From Acidobacteriota bacterium (GTDB taxonomy: Bacteria; Acidobacteriota; UBA6911; RPQK01; JAJDTT01): a stretch of 44,269 bases of DNA. This document shows, piece after piece, positions 33,575-42,052 of the stretch (its first letter is position 1; the number at the start of each line of letters is the position of its first letter). The stretch is taken from the NCBI GenBank assembly GCA_028874215.1, contig JAPPLF010000093.1, positions 1-44,269 on the forward strand, given 5' to 3'. A model generated the notes under the pieces. That model worked only from the letters and a program-made list of their open reading frames with translations, searched no databases and was not told the DNA's origin. The position numbers and the translations under genes are program-made.

Positions 33575-33655
33575 TCGGTCTTCCGCCGTCACTCTAACAC
33601 CTTGTCAGGGGTCGCTGGCACTCTTGTTTTTTTCCCAATGGAGAGGAGGGACGAA

Positions 33656-33877
33656 ATGCCCAGAAAGCCACGCAACACTACTCGTTACAATGTCTGGCGG
33701 AACAGAAATATTGTTCACACGGGCATCACGGATGACCCCGAACGAAGGCAACAGGAACACCGTAGGGAGTTTGGAGAAAATGCCAACCTAAGACCGGTTG
33801 GGCCAAAGGTGACGCGAGAGTCTGCTTTGAACTGGGAAGAGGAGCAACGGAGGAAAGGCAAGCCCACTGGACCGTGA
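33656..33877 (+). CDS. GIY-YIG-like mini-protein
   Basis: 73-residue protein starting MPRKPRNTTRYNVWRNRNIV and continuing HTGITDDPERRQQEHRREFG, then RPVGPKVTRESALNWEEEQRRKGKPTGP. The pattern (aromatic pair, G-I-T-D-x-P-x-R-R-x-x-E-H, later VGPKVTRESAxxWEE) is a compact GIY-YIG nuclease-like fold seen in short bacterial and archaeal proteins, which often end in the same GKPTGP-like tail, as I recall. It is the shortest form of the fold and may be a regulator or toxin rather than a full nuclease. GGAGGG sits five bases before ATG 33656. It lies inside the inverted-repeat element, so it is probably its cargo. Confidence 0.75.
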   Translation: MPRKPRNTTRYNVWRNRNIVHTGITDDPERRQQEHRREFGENANLRPVGPKVTRESALNWEEEQRRKGKPTGP

Positions 33878-33894
33878 GGGTCACGGTTTAGGAG

Positions 33895-33918
33895 TGCCTA
33901 GTCAACTGTATAATCCCC
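33895..33918. repeat. Right terminal inverted repeat
   Basis: Reverse complement of the left end with one difference; followed by the AAATCAAA target duplication. Confidence 0.9.
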
Positions 33919-33934
33919 AAATCAAAGCCCTCGG

Positions 33935-36900
33935 TCATTCGTCAGAACTAAGTTTGTCGACCCTCGGCCTCAGTGACGGGTGGAGCATCATCTCCTCGTA
34001 GACCTCCTCCCCGTAACCGATGCCGGCGCTCTCCGTGCCGACCTCGTACTGATACTTGAGGATGAAGGTGATCAGGTCGGCCATCTCCTGGTGGTTGACG
34101 TTCTCTTCCAGACCCTCGGGCATAAGGGAGTTGGTCGTGGCCCGGATCTCCTTGATGTTCTTCCGCAACAGGGTGTTGCTCAGGTCGTCCCCCTCCACCA
34201 GCGTCACGCTCGTCGCCGTCTCATCCCGGAGCAGGCCGGTGTAGAGCCCGCCTTTCAGGTCCGTCGCAACGTACTGCAGGTATTGGGGTTCCACGAAACG
34301 GTTGGGATCCAGGATGTTCACCAGGAGCGACTCGGGGTCCTTCTCCGTGCCGCGGATCAGGTTCGGTCCGATGGGATGTTCGCGGGATGAGAGCCGGTGG
34401 CACTTGATGCATTCCCGGCGGTAGACGGCCTCGCCCCGTTTGTGGTCGCCGGTCAGGGACAAGCTGGCCTGAAAATCGGCAAGCGCTTCCTGACGAGACT
34501 CCAGTTGCTCGGACCCCAGGAGCCGGACCGCCTGCTCCCGGATGGACTCGTCGTCATGGTTCAGGAGGAGCTCCCGGCGCTTGGCGTCGATCTGGTTGGC
34601 TGCCACCGACTCCTCCGAGACGGCCTGAAGCAGGCCCTCGGTCCATTCCTGTCGAGCGAAGAGGGTCTCCAGGATCTTGCTCCGGGTTCGGGGAGAATGC
34701 GTCATCCAGTCCTTGAGGAGGATGCCGGGTATTTCCGGGCTGTCGAAGCCCGCCAAGGCGTCGATGGCCGCGATTTGGAGATCCTGGGGCTGTAGGGGAT
34801 CCACCAGGGAGGCCAGTGCGGGCTTCACCCGATTCAGCCGATCATGGCGAAGCAGCCGGATGGATTGGAGCCGGTCCTCCAAAGAAGCGGCCTCGTCAGC
34901 GGCGATCTTGCCCGCGCGCTCCATGTGGGCCGTGATCATGGAAAGGGCAGAGGCGGGGAGTCTTCGCAGACCCAAAAGCGAGCCGCCTGAATGGGCCAGT
35001 CCCTCGGCCATGCCGATGATGATCTCCTGCCGTGCGGACGGTCTGGCGGCCAGCACCGGATTGGCGGCCAAGGCGCCCAGGACCCTCCTCAACTCCCGTG
35101 CGCGGTTCCGGGCACCCACGGCCCGCGCGAGCCGGGACAACCACTGGACCGATTCGGGTTGGGCGAGAAACGTTTCCTCGTTCGCCAACCGGGCGAACAG
35201 TTGGTGGGGAAAATCGGCACAGGAACTCAGGACGGCATTCCGGACCCAGAAGTCGCCGGTATCCATCCGCGAGATCCGGACCAGTGCGGGAAGGGACCGC
35301 TGCCCCCTCACCTCGCCCAGACTCAGGGCAACCTGGAACCGGACCCGGATTTCTGGGTCCTGGGCCAGATCCGACACCTTCCGGAACAGGGCGCGGGAAC
35401 GATTCAAACGGGATTCGGCCAGTCGGACGGCATGGACCCGGACCCCGGCTTCGGCATCCCCGAGACCCCGCAGCAGATCCCGGTCCCGGAGTGAGCCGAG
35501 CCCCTGCAAGGACCAGAGAGCATGCATCCGGGCCAGGGGACGAGAACTTTCTCTGAGAAGCCGCCGCAGGAGGGGCGCCGCCGACCGGTCCTCCCGCTCG
35601 CGGATCAACCGGTGGGCCGTCGCCCGCCACCAGCCCCCGTCGTGCTCGAGATGGGAGACCAACTCCTGGATCGTCGCCTCGCCCAACCGGGGCGGAGGCG
35701 GCGACACGAAGCCCGGGGGCGCCAGGCGATAGATGCGTCCCCGGTCTCTTCCGCTGGTGAAATCCAGGTGCTTCATCACGCGTTCGGGGACATGGGTCGC
35801 CTCGATGAGCTCCCGGGACATGTCCAGAAAGTAGACGGTTCCGTCCGGCGCGTTGACCGCATTGACCGGCCGGAACCAGGTGTCGGTGGAACGGACGAAC
35901 TCCGAGTTCTCCCCCTCCCCCCGCTCGGAGCGGAAGCTGACTCCGTCGTCGATGAGAACCCGGCGGTGGATCAGGTTGCCCGTGTTGGCGCCCATGAAGT
36001 AGCTGCCGCGATACTTCTCCGGGTAGGCGTGGCCCGTGTACATGGTCACCCCCGAGCCGGCCGTCAGGTAGTCGTGGCCGACGCCGGCGCTTCGGGAGTA
36101 CGACCCGGCGAAGATGCGCCGAGCCTGCCGAATGGTGCGCCAGCGCTCCACGGGGCTGATCTTGTAGAGGCGGGTCTGCCCCTGGACCAGGGGCTTCACC
36201 TGGTTGGCGCCCGGTCCCAGCCACCGGTGCAAATCGTAGAAAAGGTGGGGGTTCCGTTCCAGGTAGCGGGCCGGCAACACCACGTGGCGTCCCGGCATCC
36301 CCTGGTTGCAGACGAAGCGGTTGAACCATTCGTCGAAGGCGTGCCCGAACTGGAAGGTCTGGGTGGTGGTCTCGAACCGGCCGCTCACGGGATCGAAACG
36401 GTAATCCCGGGCGCCCAGGGAGACCGGAGGAGCGTCCGGATTCTCCAGAGACCGGATCTCGCCGGCGTTTCCGGAGGCGATCCCATAGATCCAATGGTCC
36501 ACTCCCATGATGATGTTGTTCATCATCTGCTGCTCGTTCTGGTGTCCGAAGCCCGAGTAGACCTTCTTCCGGATGTCGGCCTTGTTGTCGCCGTCGGTGT
36601 CCTTGAGGTACCAGATGTCGGGAGGAGCGGTGACGTAGACCCCTCCGTTCCAGACCGTCACTCCGGTGGGCCACAACAACTCGTCGGCAAAGATGTGGCT
36701 CCGGTCCAGCGTGCCGTCGCCGTCGGTGTCCTCCAGCAGGCGGACCACTCCGATGGGCTTCTCGCCCGGTCCCGGCTGGTACGGGTAGTCCCGCATCTCG
36801 GCCACGTAGAGGCGGCCGTTCTCGTCGAATGCGGCCGCCACCGGGTCGTTCACGAGAGGCTCATGGGCCACCATCTCCATGCGGAATCCATCGACGGCCT

Positions 36901-37102
36901 CGAACGATTCCAGGGCTTCCTGCGGCTCCTTAGGCGGGATCGGCTGGAGATACTCGGCCAGGGCCGCTTCGTCACGGGAGATGTCCAGGATCTTCCGGAG
37001 CGGATCCCGCGTATCCTCTTCACCCCCGCATCCCAGGAGCGGGATGAGGATTGCTCCCGCCACGAAACGTCCAGCCGTTCGGAGACACAGATTCAACTCC
37101 AT
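33935..37102 (-). CDS. Secreted lipoprotein: dehydrogenase-like propeller, HEAT repeats and C-terminal cytochrome c domain
   Basis: About 1,055 residues. The N-terminus (LLGCGG) is a lipobox. A soluble-sugar-dehydrogenase-like propeller follows: FRMEMVAHEPLVNDPVAAAFDENGRLYVAEM, LLEDTDGDGTLDR, FGHAFDEWFNRFVCNQG. The middle is HEAT-like helical repeats. The C-terminal 150 residues are the PVC-type haem domain, with haem-binding CIKCH (about residue 898) and the distal Met in NSLMPEGL. This matches TIGR02604-type membrane-bound dehydrogenases of Planctomycetota, Verrucomicrobiota and Acidobacteriota. The best start is ATG 37102, which has GGAG eight bases upstream; TTG 37117 and ATG 37108 are closer to the ribosome site. 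The gene follows the M19 gene by about 56 bases. Substrate unknown. Confidence 0.85.
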   Translation of the reverse strand: MELNLCLRTAGRFVAGAILIPLLGCGGEEDTRDPLRKILDISRDEAALAEYLQPIPPKEPQEALESFEAVDGFRMEMVAHEPLVNDPVAAAFDENGRLYVAEMRDYPYQPGPGEKPIGVVRLLEDTDGDGTLDRSHIFADELLWPTGVTVWNGGVYVTAPPDIWYLKDTDGDNKADIRKKVYSGFGHQNEQQMMNNIIMGVDHWIYGIASGNAGEIRSLENPDAPPVSLGARDYRFDPVSGRFETTTQTFQFGHAFDEWFNRFVCNQGMPGRHVVLPARYLERNPHLFYDLHRWLGPGANQVKPLVQGQTRLYKISPVERWRTIRQARRIFAGSYSRSAGVGHDYLTAGSGVTMYTGHAYPEKYRGSYFMGANTGNLIHRRVLIDDGVSFRSERGEGENSEFVRSTDTWFRPVNAVNAPDGTVYFLDMSRELIEATHVPERVMKHLDFTSGRDRGRIYRLAPPGFVSPPPPRLGEATIQELVSHLEHDGGWWRATAHRLIREREDRSAAPLLRRLLRESSRPLARMHALWSLQGLGSLRDRDLLRGLGDAEAGVRVHAVRLAESRLNRSRALFRKVSDLAQDPEIRVRFQVALSLGEVRGQRSLPALVRISRMDTGDFWVRNAVLSSCADFPHQLFARLANEETFLAQPESVQWLSRLARAVGARNRARELRRVLGALAANPVLAARPSARQEIIIGMAEGLAHSGGSLLGLRRLPASALSMITAHMERAGKIAADEAASLEDRLQSIRLLRHDRLNRVKPALASLVDPLQPQDLQIAAIDALAGFDSPEIPGILLKDWMTHSPRTRSKILETLFARQEWTEGLLQAVSEESVAANQIDAKRRELLLNHDDESIREQAVRLLGSEQLESRQEALADFQASLSLTGDHKRGEAVYRRECIKCHRLSSREHPIGPNLIRGTEKDPESLLVNILDPNRFVEPQYLQYVATDLKGGLYTGLLRDETATSVTLVEGDDLSNTLLRKNIKEIRATTNSLMPEGLEENVNHQEMADLITFILKYQYEVGTESAGIGYGEEVYEEMMLHPSLRPRVDKLSSDE

Positions 37103-37158
37103 CGTCATTTCTCCCAATGCCGCCGAGCCCGTCCGGACGGCCGCGGCTCAATTTCGAA

Positions 37159-38577
37159 TCAGGTCAATCGTCCCCGGGGCTGCTTGTCCATGATGGTCCC
37201 GGCCACCCTGAGGAAATTGCCGCCTATGATCTTTCGAATATCGTCGTCCGAGTAGCCTCGCACCACCAGCCCCACAGTCAGATAGGGAGCATTGACCAAG
37301 GACAGAGGACGGGGCCCGGTCTCCCACTCCCAGTAGGTCTTCGTGCCCTTGAAACCGGTGGCTAGAAACTCTCGGGGTTTCAGGATCTCGACGATTTCCG
37401 GAGCCTGCACGGCCCGGCCCATGGGACCCTGATCCGAGGCCAGCCCAACATGGTCCACCCCCACCAGCTTGATGGCGTGGTCCAGGTGCCAATAGACGCT
37501 CTCCGCCCCGAATCCGCCCAACAGATTGGGCACCGTGATGATCCCGATCATGCCCCCTTTGCCGGCCGTATTTCGAATCGCCTCGTCGGTGGCGTTTCGG
37601 TTCGGGCTCTTGCCGCCGCGGGACAGCGCGCGGCAAGCCGTGTGGCTGATGAGCACCGGCTCCTGCGACGCGCGGATGGCGTCCAACGTCGTCTGCGTAC
37701 CGCAGTGGGAGAGATCCACCATCATGCCCAGCTCGTTCATGCGCCGGATCACGGCTTCCCCCATTTCGGTGAGACCCGTGTCCACCTCCTGATAATGGGA
37801 GGTTCCCACCTGGTTCCGGGTGCTGTTCGTCAACTGGCAGTGCCGAACGCCGAATGCGTAGTAGAAATCGAGATTCTTGATGGGGTCCTTGATGTGAGGA
37901 CCGGCAAAACAGGCGTCGGGCCGGCCAACGTGCCAGATGACGGCATGCTTTCCCTCCTTCTTGAATCCCTCCAGGTCCTCGACTCGAAGGAATTTCTCCA
38001 TATAGTCGAGATGGTCGAAGGCGTAGGCTTCGCTGGCCAGGTACTCCAGGGAGAACCGCTCGCCTTCACCCTCGGGAGCCCAGGCCACATCGGCGAGACC
38101 CAGGTCGACTTGGGAAGTCTCCCACGCCAACCGGTGGTTGGCCTGGAAACCGGGATCGTGAACCACCTCCAGCGCGCGCCATTTCTGAATCTGCGGCCGG
38201 ACGGTGGATATGAACAGCTTCCGTTTCCGCTCCGGGTCCGGCTCCCGGTCCAGGACGCCGAGCGCCCAAGCCTTCATCGACTCGGAGTAGAACCCGGTCA
38301 CATGAACCGGATTGGACCCTCCATAGAGATCGCAGACGATGGATTCCCGGTGGAGTTCGAGGCCATGCTCCAACTGGGCGGGGGTCGGCTTGATCTCGTC
38401 CAGAATGGCATTTCTGGCGCCTTCGATATGTTTTCTGAATCTGCGCGTGGCCAGATCGGCATACTCCTTGGCCGCCGCCATCGCCTGAGTACTCCCGCGC
38501 GGGCCCTGGGAGAGCAACGACAGGGCTCCCATCTGAGCAAAGAACCGCCGACGATCGGTCGCAGACTGCAATGTCAT
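37159..38577 (-). CDS. Tat-exported M19 (membrane dipeptidase) family protein with altered metal ligands
   Basis: 472-residue protein of the amidohydrolase-fold M19 family. The N-terminus MTLQSATDRRRFFAQMGALSLLS is a Tat-like signal. Kept family segments are MNELGMMVDLSHCGTQTTLDAI (with the metal His), VLISHTACRALS and VGLASDQGPMGRA, then GYSDDDIRKIIGGNFLRV at the end. The first metal site of classical members, HxD in DGHND, is replaced by VCDLYGGSNP, and the usual LTHN is LTNS, so at least two zinc ligands differ. A normal dipeptidase may not be expected. The AGGG ribosome site precedes ATG 38577. It is first in an operon with the dehydrogenase lipoprotein gene downstream. Real chemistry is uncertain. 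Confidence 0.8.
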   Translation of the reverse strand: MTLQSATDRRRFFAQMGALSLLSQGPRGSTQAMAAAKEYADLATRRFRKHIEGARNAILDEIKPTPAQLEHGLELHRESIVCDLYGGSNPVHVTGFYSESMKAWALGVLDREPDPERKRKLFISTVRPQIQKWRALEVVHDPGFQANHRLAWETSQVDLGLADVAWAPEGEGERFSLEYLASEAYAFDHLDYMEKFLRVEDLEGFKKEGKHAVIWHVGRPDACFAGPHIKDPIKNLDFYYAFGVRHCQLTNSTRNQVGTSHYQEVDTGLTEMGEAVIRRMNELGMMVDLSHCGTQTTLDAIRASQEPVLISHTACRALSRGGKSPNRNATDEAIRNTAGKGGMIGIITVPNLLGGFGAESVYWHLDHAIKLVGVDHVGLASDQGPMGRAVQAPEIVEILKPREFLATGFKGTKTYWEWETGPRPLSLVNAPYLTVGLVVRGYSDDDIRKIIGGNFLRVAGTIMDKQPRGRLT

Positions 38578-38683
38578 CTCAATTCCCTCCCGTAATTCCC
38601 GGTCAGTCTACTACGAGACCTGGAGAATCGCCCGTCCGGGGCCGGATCCGGAGCCCCAAGAAAAACGGAAGAACCCGGCGGTC

Positions 38684-40000
38684 ATGGTATCCTGCGTCGT
38701 GCCGGTGCTCCTTGGACCGGAGACAGAAGACGTGATCGCATCTCCTCCTGTTGCTATCTCCAGGCTCCTCCCCTGTATGGCAGTCGTCTTCTGCCTCGCG
38801 GGAGGAATCCGGAGCCAGCCGGAACCGTCGCCCGACAGCGCCATGGAGAAGATGAAGCTGCACCAGGACTACCTGGGGGCGCTGGCCGACCTCGAGCAAC
38901 TGCTGAAGGCTCCCAACCCGTCGCCGGTCATCCACTATCTGGCCGGCATCTGTCAGACCTCCCTTCGCAACTACCCGGAAGCTGTCGGGAATTTCCGGAA
39001 GGCTCTGGACAAGGGTCTCGACAGGTGGGAGCTGAGACTGAGTCTCGGGGTCGCGTACCTCCGCATGGGCCGTGACCCGGACGCCCGCCGGGAGTTGGAG
39101 CTGGTGCTTCAACTGAGGCCCGAGGAGCCGACGGCTCTCTTCCACCTGGGGGAACTGGACCTGAAGGAGGGCCGGCACCCCGCCGCGGAACGGAACTTCC
39201 GAAAGGTCCTGCGGCTGAATCCGGGCCACGAGAACATCCTCTTCAATCTGGGAACCAGCCTCCTGCGCCAGGGCAAGGAGGCAGAAGGCCAGGCGGTGCT
39301 GAGGAACCACCGCCGGAGAGCCCATCTGCGCGGACGCCTCAAGACCCTTCGCTGGATGTCCGCCTCGCCGCGGGCCAGCGCGGAGGTATTCGCCGACCTG
39401 GGCGACGCGAACCTGGAAATCGGCGATGAGCGGGCGGCTCTGGATGCCTACGCCCGCGCGGAGAGACTGGAGCCGAACACCCATCTGACCGGTTTCGGCC
39501 GGGGCAAGCTCAGCTTCAGGCGGGGGAATCTCTTTGATGCCGGCACGCACCTCCGCCGTTATCTGGACCGGGGCGGCCGGAACTGCGAGGCGTTTCTCCT
39601 GATGGCCTTGGTCGAACGCCGGAACCAGCGCCACCCGGAGGCCTGGGACGCCGCCGCAAGGGGTTTGAACGCCTGTCCCCAGGACCCGGGCCTGCTCTCC
39701 ACGGCAGCCCGGCTGGAGATGGAACGGGGCAACCTGGAACAGACCGGCGCCCTGGCCGATCGGATCATGCGGGCCGACCCGACGGACCCCTCGGGGCCCT
39801 TCATCAAGGCCCTCTCATTGCTCTACCGAAAACGGGTGCGCGACGCCGAGCCCATGGCGCGCAGGGCGCTGGAACTGAACGATCAGGATCCCAAGCATCA
39901 CAAGCTGTTGGAACAGATCTACCAGTCCAGCGGAGCCTTCGACAAAGCCCGCTTCCATGGCGCCAAGGCGCGGGAATTGACGGGAAAAATGAGGAGATAA
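38684..40000 (+). CDS. TPR-repeat protein, probably exported or membrane-anchored
   Basis: 438-residue protein with many tetratricopeptide helices: HQDYLGALADLEQLL, NYPEAVGNFRKALDKG, DPDARRELELVLQLRPEEP, HPAAERNFRKVLRLNPGH, DERAALDAYARAERLEPN, RNQRHPEAWDAAARGL and RDAEPMARRALELNDQDP. A hydrophobic stretch near the start (LLPCMAVVFCLAGGI) suggests a signal or anchor. The true start is unclear: ATG 38684 gives a long N-tail, while an ATG in front of AVVFCLAGG would give a clean signal peptide. Divergent from M19. TPRs mediate protein-protein contacts; partners are unknown. A palindrome follows ten bases after its stop, perhaps a terminator. Confidence 0.8.
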   Translation: MVSCVVPVLLGPETEDVIASPPVAISRLLPCMAVVFCLAGGIRSQPEPSPDSAMEKMKLHQDYLGALADLEQLLKAPNPSPVIHYLAGICQTSLRNYPEAVGNFRKALDKGLDRWELRLSLGVAYLRMGRDPDARRELELVLQLRPEEPTALFHLGELDLKEGRHPAAERNFRKVLRLNPGHENILFNLGTSLLRQGKEAEGQAVLRNHRRRAHLRGRLKTLRWMSASPRASAEVFADLGDANLEIGDERAALDAYARAERLEPNTHLTGFGRGKLSFRRGNLFDAGTHLRRYLDRGGRNCEAFLLMALVERRNQRHPEAWDAAARGLNACPQDPGLLSTAARLEMERGNLEQTGALADRIMRADPTDPSGPFIKALSLLYRKRVRDAEPMARRALELNDQDPKHHKLLEQIYQSSGAFDKARFHGAKARELTGKMRR

Positions 40001-40009
40001 GAGTTAGGA

Positions 40010-40030
40010 GCGGGGGTTGTTAACCCCCGC
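40010..40030. repeat. Palindrome GCGGGGGTT-GTT-AACCCCCGC after the TPR gene
   Basis: Nine-base perfect arms with a three-base loop. Preceded by TAGGA, as in the AGGAGCGG palindromes near 13.0 and 16.8 kb. No T-run follows, so it is not a classical terminator. It lies just outside the group II intron's 3' exon. Confidence 0.8.
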
Positions 40031-40048
40031 GTCACGGGGGGACTAACG

Positions 40049-41608
40049 TCACGGTAGGGACGGCAGTTTCCTGCCACCCCCCGCACAGATCCGTGCGTGC
40101 CCGTTAGAGCACACGGCTCCTACCTTGGGTAATGACCGCCAGCCAAACCGTTGCGCCGGCCACGGGTGACGGATCTTCACGGACGGCCAAAGCAGCTTGG
40201 CCATCCGTCGCAGCCGTCCCCAGCTGAAGCGGTCGCGCTGGGATCGGCGGCGCAGCACTCGCAGCCATCGCCGTTGCAGCCGATAGCAGAAGCTTTGCAG
40301 CCAGCGCATGCTCCCCGGGACCGCAAAATAGTTGAGCCAGCCGTTCAGGACTCGTCCCAGCCATTTTCCTACCTCCCAGTGATCCGCGTGCCGTTGTCTC
40401 CACAGCCGCTTCCCCACTCGCCGCAGGGTCCGGTTCATCCGTTTCGCGCTTGGCTTGCGCCCCAGCCGGAATCGCCCCTTCCGGGTCTTCGCGCAATAGT
40501 GCGTGAATCCCAGGAAGTCGAACGTTTCCGGTTTCCGCTCCCCGCGTCGCCGTCGATTCGCTGCCGCGAATCTCCCGAACTCCACCAGTCGCGTCTTTTC
40601 CGGGTGCAGTTCCAGCCCGAACTCGGCGCACCGTTCCCCCAGGTCTCGGAGAAACCGCTTGGCGTCCGCCCGTCTCTGGAATCCGGCCACGAAGTCGTCC
40701 GCATATCGCACCAGAATCGCCTCCCCTTCGGGAACTCGCGGGCGCCACGTCCGATGGAACCACTCGTCCAGCACATAGTGCAGGAACACGTTCGCCAGCA
40801 CCGGGGAGACAATCGCGCCCTGAGGCGTCCCTCTCCCCGAGTCCGACCAGGTCCCGTCTTCCATCACCCCGGCGTTCAGCCATTTGCGAACCAGTCGCAG
40901 CACCCGCCGATCTCCGATCCTTCTCTCCACGAACCGCATGAGCTGTTCCCGGTCGATGGCATCGAAAAACGTGCGGATGTCCGCGTCCACGATCCAGTTG
41001 GCCTTTCGCCGTTCGATCCCGTAGGCCAAGGCATCCAGCGCGTCATGCGCCTTCCGTCCGGGCCGGAACCCGTAGCTGAGCCCGAGAAACTCCGCCTCGT
41101 AAATCGGCGTCAGGAGCTCGTCCACCACCGCCTTCTGAAGGATCTTGTCCTCCAGGGCGGCGACTCCGAGCGGTCGGGTCCGTCCGTCCGGCTTGGGAAT
41201 GTGCACCCGCCGGACGGGCGGCGCTCGGTACGCGCCCCGGTGTACGCGGCCATGCAGGTCCAGCAGACGCTCTTCCCGCTTCGCCCCGTACTCCTCCCAC
41301 CGCTCCCCGTCGATCCCCGGCGCGGCGTCCTTTCTCAGTCCGAGATAGGCGCGGCGCAGTGCCCCGACGGTGAGATGGTGCAAGAGCGCGGTCAGTCGCT
41401 CCTTGGGGTTTCTCGCGATCGCTCGCCGTATCCGGTCCGCCGCCTGGGACACGCTCCCCCGTCTCTGCGTCCGGCGCGTGCTGTGGCGAACCGAATTCCC
41501 CTTGGTTCCACCCCTTCGCTCCACGGACTCCGCCGAAGGTCTCCCCCCTTTGTTCGCCCGCTTCATCGCTACTATGGATGAATCCGATTGCTTCGTTTCG
41601 TCCATCAT
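40049..41608 (-). CDS. Group II intron reverse transcriptase/maturase
   Basis: 519-residue intron-encoded protein that supports splicing and retrohoming. Order: N-terminal RT0-like region (RRGSVSQAADRIRR), then ERLTALLHHLTVGALRRAYLGLRKDAAPGIDG, IPKPDGRTRPLGVAALEDKILQKAVV, DADIRTFFDAID, GTPQGAIVSPVLANVFLHYVLDEWF, the YADD catalytic site (VRYADDFVAGF), then LHPEKTRLVEFGRF and the maturase-type ETFDFLGFTHY, finishing with a basic thumb. The last codons lie in ribozyme domains V and VI, and the stop codon is at the very 3' end of the intron. This overlap is normal for some bacterial intron classes. The class (E-like) is not settled. The gene is intact. Confidence 0.93.
   Translation of the reverse strand: MMDETKQSDSSIVAMKRANKGGRPSAESVERRGGTKGNSVRHSTRRTQRRGSVSQAADRIRRAIARNPKERLTALLHHLTVGALRRAYLGLRKDAAPGIDGERWEEYGAKREERLLDLHGRVHRGAYRAPPVRRVHIPKPDGRTRPLGVAALEDKILQKAVVDELLTPIYEAEFLGLSYGFRPGRKAHDALDALAYGIERRKANWIVDADIRTFFDAIDREQLMRFVERRIGDRRVLRLVRKWLNAGVMEDGTWSDSGRGTPQGAIVSPVLANVFLHYVLDEWFHRTWRPRVPEGEAILVRYADDFVAGFQRRADAKRFLRDLGERCAEFGLELHPEKTRLVEFGRFAAANRRRRGERKPETFDFLGFTHYCAKTRKGRFRLGRKPSAKRMNRTLRRVGKRLWRQRHADHWEVGKWLGRVLNGWLNYFAVPGSMRWLQSFCYRLQRRWLRVLRRRSQRDRFSWGRLRRMAKLLWPSVKIRHPWPAQRFGWRSLPKVGAVCSNGHARICAGGGRKLPSLP
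40054..40119 (-). ncRNA. Group II intron domains V and VI
   Basis: Domain V is 40088-40119 on the minus strand: GAGCCGTGTG pairs back with CACGCACGGATC, with a TAAC loop and a two-base CG bulge, the usual catalytic hairpin. Domain VI follows (GGGGTGGCAGGAAACTGCCG) with the CCCTAC end. Both are within the maturase coding region. Confidence 0.85.
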
Positions 41609-41964
41609 GAGGTTCGGGTTGCTCCTTTCTCATGCGGCCCCGGTTCGACCACCAGGGCGAAATGAAGCCCTCCCAGGTCCCGATACAAGATGTGCGTGCG
41701 TGCCTGAGTTCTTGGACACCGCGGAGCCCGGCTGGCCCTCACCTTGTCGGCCCAGCCGGTGTTGCCTTCGACCGGGACTACAGTCTCGGCGCTTCCGTGC
41801 TTGGAGTTTTCGGTGCTCATTGGCCCCGCCCACACGCACCGCTACCGACGCTTCGCCGACGCCCTCACGAGCGCCCACGCACGGCTCGCGGAGAAACGCG
41901 GATGGTTAGTCCTTCGTTTCAGCGGACTTTCACCGCCTATCTTGCACCAGTTAGCCTGGCGCAC
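40054..41964 (-). mobile_element. Group II intron
   Basis: The minus-strand intron runs from a GTGCGCC 5' end (complement of 41964) to about 40054. The 5' end has the expected GTGCG start; domain I fills 41609-41964, before the maturase. Domain V and VI lie inside the maturase 3' end. The flanking exons are GGGGGGACT on the 5' side (41965-41973) and GTTAGTCCCCCC on the 3' side (40036-40046 in plus coordinates). Joined, they form a 9-pair hairpin, GGGGGGACT with AGTCCCCCC, so the intron sits in the loop of a palindrome of the type dispersed in this genome. Size, about 1.9 kb, is typical. Confidence 0.88.
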
Positions 41965-42052
41965 AGTCCCCCCTCCTGGCGTGGCGGGTTGCGAGAGGTG
42001 CTGCTAGCATGAGTTTGTACCCACCGAAATCCGGAACTGACGGAGAAATGCT

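Larger units (their letters stand above)
32675..33918. mobile_element. 1,244-bp transposase-free element with terminal inverted repeats and 8-bp target duplication
   Basis: The ends are 24-base inverted repeats differing at one position, beginning GGGGATTGTACAGTTGAC at 32675-32698 and matched in reverse at 33895-33918. Identical 8-base AAATCAAA flanks sit at 32667-32674 and 33919-33926, the signature of a cut-and-paste insertion. No transposase is recognisable inside, so it would depend on an enzyme supplied in trans. It carries a small unknown gene, a tRNA-like sequence and a GIY-YIG-like mini-gene. Several IS families make 8-base duplications (IS1595, ISL3, IS6, IS66), so the family is open. 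It inserted nine bases beyond the stop codon of the gene at 33935. Confidence 0.88.

Noticed and set aside
33290-33592. 100-codon minus-strand frame in the element
   Set aside because: It overlaps the tRNA-like segment and has no domain motif; the alternative frame at 33306-33524 is no better.
33498-33598. A 101-base branched RNA closed by GTTAGAG/CTCTAAC as an alternative to the tRNA-like fold
   Set aside because: The seven-base closing stem is real, but the inner stems then need looser pairing than the cloverleaf; both remain possible, and I kept the cloverleaf as the main reading.
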